Below, piece after piece: positions 5,102 to 6,489 of a stretch of 6,489 nucleotides of DNA. The stretch comes from CALMEC01 sp031376485 (lineage in GTDB: Bacteria > Actinomycetota > Thermoleophilia > Miltoncostaeales > Miltoncostaeaceae). The position numbers and the translations under genes were made by a program. Numbering within the stretch: the stretch's first letter is position 1; each line of letters begins with the position of its first letter. The stretch is from assembly GCA_031376485.1 (NCBI GenBank), contig JANMDV010000133.1:1-6489 (forward strand). The letters are read 5' to 3'. Under the pieces are notes generated by a model. The model did no database searches. It was given only the letters and a program-made list of their open reading frames with translations, and was not told the DNA's origin.

Positions 5102-5685
5102 TCCGCTCCTCCGATTTCGACGTCACCGAAATCACCGCGGCACACGTCTGGTACCGACACGTCCCGGTCGGCACCAGTCCGTTCGGTAGGCCGTATCCCG
5201 CTCGGGACCGTTCTGCTCGTTGGCAGCGCAATGAAGTTGTCGCCGCGTTGTACCTCGCAGACTCCGAGGAAACGATGTGGTCCGAGTGGCGTCGCCGCGT
5301 TGCTGACCCACTGACAGGTAGCGAGACGTATCCTGATGATTCTGTACCCCGAGACGTCTACGCGTTCCGCTTCGAGCTCTCCGGCGTCGCTCACCTCGCG
5401 AGCCGTGCCCGCATCCGGAGGGTTGGCCTCCCGTACCCGCCACGCCCGAACGACGACTCCTGGCAGGCCTGTCAAGAAGTCGGCCACGCGCTCTTCCACC
5501 TCGGAGCACCCGCCCTCCTGGCAGTCTCCGCACCGCTTCTGCGCGGCCGCGTTCTCTGTGTCTTCCGGCCCGCTCAACCCACCCGCGGCGGGGACGTCAC
5601 CTACCCTGTGCCCGGAATCGTCGACGTCAAGAAGCTACGCACTCAAGAGCGCGTCCCGCCAGAGGTCAAAGGCGCCCGACAGTGA
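5098..5685 (+). CDS. RES-domain toxin (NAD+-degrading)
   Basis: This 195-residue protein has the RES pattern in order: R20 in VWYRHVP, Y52 in ALYLADS, E63 in MWSEWRR, and S144 in LLAVSAP followed by the strand RVLCVF. Conserved Arg, Tyr, Glu and Ser residues line the NAD+ pocket in RES toxins such as MbcT and ParT-like proteins. RES toxins of Xre-RES pairs degrade NAD+ by hydrolysis or phosphorolysis, which stops growth or kills the cell. Which reaction this one performs cannot be told. It starts at GTG 5098, inside the antitoxin stop, so its translation should depend on antitoxin translation. The length fits the family. The last 30 residues are basic and may be an extra tail. All key positions appear present, so I regard the toxin as intact. 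Confidence 0.87.
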   Translation: MIRSSDFDVTEITAAHVWYRHVPVGTSPFGRPYPARDRSARWQRNEVVAALYLADSEETMWSEWRRRVADPLTGSETYPDDSVPRDVYAFRFELSGVAHLASRARIRRVGLPYPPRPNDDSWQACQEVGHALFHLGAPALLAVSAPLLRGRVLCVFRPAQPTRGGDVTYPVPGIVDVKKLRTQERVPPEVKGARQ

Positions 5686-5755
5686 CGCTACGACAAGGCG
5701 GCAGATGTCCGCGTACCCGCGATCGGGTTCGTTGAGCGTTCTCCGACTGATGCGC

Positions 5756-5775
5756 GACGCCAGAGAAACGGCGTC
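5756..5775 (+). terminator. Hairpin downstream of the RES toxin gene
   Basis: GACGCC (5756-5761), an eight-base A-rich loop and GGCGTC (5770-5775) form a perfect 6-bp stem about 70 bases after the RES stop. There is no T-tract. It is a candidate terminator for the TA operon. Confidence 0.3.
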
Positions 5776-5821
5776 CGCCCGGCGTGGCTCTCGTCCCCGT
5801 GACCGGTCGGACTGCGAGGAA

Positions 5822-6059
5822 GGAGGGCGAAAAGTGCCTATGTCTTCCCCTCGTGCGGAAGATTGGTATCCATTTCTTCCGTGAAGCCGGGAGAAATGCA
5901 GAGATCACTCGCGGCCATGAACCCACCCAGGTGACGGCAGGGACTATCGACGTGGGCATTCTGGTCACCCGGGGCGTTCTCGCAACCGACGACGAGCCGG
6001 TATGGGCGATCCCGGCCGGGATGCTCGCCTGGCTCCTTCCCCCTCTTCGCCGCGAGTAG
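5822..6059 (+). pseudogene. Possible frameshifted small gene behind a strong Shine-Dalgarno
   Basis: GGAGG (5822-5826), inside AGGAAGGAGGG, lies seven bases before a GTG at 5834, the best ribosome binding site in the window. That frame reads VPMSSPRAEDWYPFLP and stops at 5882-5884 after only 16 codons. The neighbouring frame continues from about 5880 to a TAG at 6057-6059 with natural composition (REAGRNAEITRGHEP, then DVGILVTRGVLATDDEPVWAIPAG). Skipping one base near 5879 would join them into about 74 residues. I do not recognise the product. It could be a decayed gene, a sequencing error, a real 16-residue peptide, or chance. Confidence 0.3.
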
Positions 6060-6165
6060 CCGCTGGGCCGGCCGAGATGCCCTGTGGTCGTCTGGGTGCT
6101 GGTCGCCGAGCCACCAGCGTCGACCATCAAGTGTCACGACGATTGGCACAGAGTTGCGCGTATTT

Positions 6166-6199
6166 CGACACATGTCGGTGTCGCGCTGTGACACATGTG
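6166..6199 (+). promoter_or_regulatory. GACAC/GTGTC repeat cluster before the phosphatase-like gene
   Basis: GACACATGT occurs at 6167-6175 and again at 6190-6198, 23 bp apart, each with the palindromic core ACATGT; the second lies in a perfect CACATGTG palindrome (6192-6199). Between them GTGTCG (6178-6183) pairs exactly with CGACAC (6166-6171) across six bases, and GTGTC (6178-6182) also pairs with GACAC at 6190-6194. The cluster lies about 45 bp before the ATG at 6242, a place for an operator or a leader RNA switch between two stems. Confidence 0.4.
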
Positions 6200-6230
6200 C
6201 CCGGCACGATGAGCCTCACGATCCCCAGTG

Positions 6231-6237
6231 AGGAGGG
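6231..6237 (+). promoter_or_regulatory. Strong ribosome binding site for the last gene
   Basis: AGGAGGG ends four bases before the ATG at 6242. It favours that start over the in-frame ATG at 6209, which has no purine-rich site upstream. Confidence 0.6.
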
Positions 6238-6241
6238 CGGC

Positions 6242-6489
6242 ATGTTGGAACCCAGGACATACGCGTGGCTGATCCCCGAGCGGCTTGCCGTCGCGGAGCG
6301 CCCGGGTGGGGGAGGCAGGACCCACCGGCGCGCGCGTCGGGATGGCGAGCTTGCTTGGTGGGCGGCGAACGGGGTTACGTCGATCGTCTCGGGGATGCGC
6401 AGCCGGCACGGATTGCTCGAGGCGGGGCTGGCCGGGTTTCGCATCTGTTGGCACCCGCTCGTGACCGACGACCAGGCGGCGCGCGAGGT
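6242..6489 (+). CDS. Dual-specificity phosphatase-like protein, 3' end beyond the window
   Basis: The frame is open from the ATG at 6242 to the window end (82 full codons). Its order matches the N-terminal half of small protein-tyrosine/dual-specificity phosphatases: YAWLIPERLAVAERPG (7-22), a short Arg-rich insert, then DGELAWWAANGVTSIVSG (34-51) as the helix and strand that normally read 'L...GI..VV.L'. LLEAGLAGFRICWHPLVTD (58-76) then fits the strand leading to a conserved Asp. The catalytic HC-x5-R loop would lie further on and cannot be checked. Such enzymes remove phosphate from tyrosine, serine or threonine residues, or from small molecules. The start is supported by AGGAGGG upstream. 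The repeat cluster 45 bp upstream may control it. Family assignment is moderate because the signature motif is outside the window. Confidence 0.55.
   Translation, partial: MLEPRTYAWLIPERLAVAERPGGGGRTHRRARRDGELAWWAANGVTSIVSGMRSRHGLLEAGLAGFRICWHPLVTDDQAARE

Larger units (their letters stand above)
5686..6241. other. Intergenic stretch without a confident gene
   Basis: No reading frame on either strand has convincing family features. Open frames occur on both strands: plus 5784-6059, and minus 5838-6194 and 5666-6130. They have no good start context, and the minus ones look like shadows. The stretch holds a hairpin after the RES gene, a strong Shine-Dalgarno before a 16-codon frame (5834-5884), and GACAC/GTGTC repeats near 6166-6199. 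It may contain a degraded small gene. Confidence 0.5.

Noticed and set aside
4696..5577. Minus-strand open frame (293 codons) opposite the RES-Xre genes
   Set aside because: It crosses the boundary of two well-supported plus-strand genes and shows no domain features.
5838..6194. Minus-strand open frames in the region after the RES toxin
   Set aside because: They are His/Arg/Asp-rich, lack ribosome binding sites and overlap each other. I could not support a gene.
1..6489. Search by eye for CRISPR repeats, tRNA/rRNA genes, IS terminal repeats or att sites
   Set aside because: No regularly spaced long repeats, cloverleaf-like pattern, transposase motif or integrase was seen.

Overview
The window is GC-rich DNA with GTG starts, four-base GTGA gene overlaps, TANNNT-type promoter elements and an ECF sigma factor fused to a zinc-finger anti-sigma-like region. 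Together these suggest a high-GC actinobacterium. The fused sigma factor fits Thermoleophilia/Solirubrobacterales-like genomes, but that placement is a guess. Nothing shows a phage, an IS element, a CRISPR array, or tRNA or rRNA genes.

Layout. Positions 1-196 are non-coding and carry a GGCGGTY heptamer repeat and, next to the first gene, an 8-bp direct repeat. Positions 197-993 hold a VapBC-type toxin-antitoxin pair: a ribbon-helix-helix-like antitoxin and a PIN-domain ribonuclease. Positions about 1029-1636 hold a decayed, N-terminally truncated second PIN-like gene on the same strand. A minus-strand operon runs from 3520 to 1661. It holds an ECF sigma factor with a fused zf-HC2 motif and a membrane segment, then two small unrecognised genes. 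A perfect 10-bp inverted repeat lies inside the 3' end of the sigma gene. A divergent 200-bp gap leads to a hotdog-fold acyl-CoA thioesterase (3727-4131). After a short intergenic region with operator-like repeats comes a second toxin-antitoxin module (4283-5685): a large Xre/DUF2384 antitoxin followed by a RES-domain toxin. Positions 5686-6241 hold no confident gene, only a very short reading frame behind a strong Shine-Dalgarno and a possible frameshifted small gene. At 6242 a gene resembling the N-terminal half of a dual-specificity phosphatase begins and runs off the window.

How the genes work together. The two intact TA modules should be self-contained. VapC-type toxins cut RNA, RES toxins deplete NAD+, and each antitoxin precedes and overlaps its toxin so that it is made first and can repress its own promoter. 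The sigma operon looks like a membrane-linked signalling unit in which activator and restraint are one polypeptide. Two TA modules and a PIN remnant within 6 kb suggest an accessory island. The most unusual items are the oversized RES antitoxin, the sigma-factor operon with its two unknown small proteins and internal hairpin, and the GACAC/GTGTC repeats ahead of the phosphatase-like gene.
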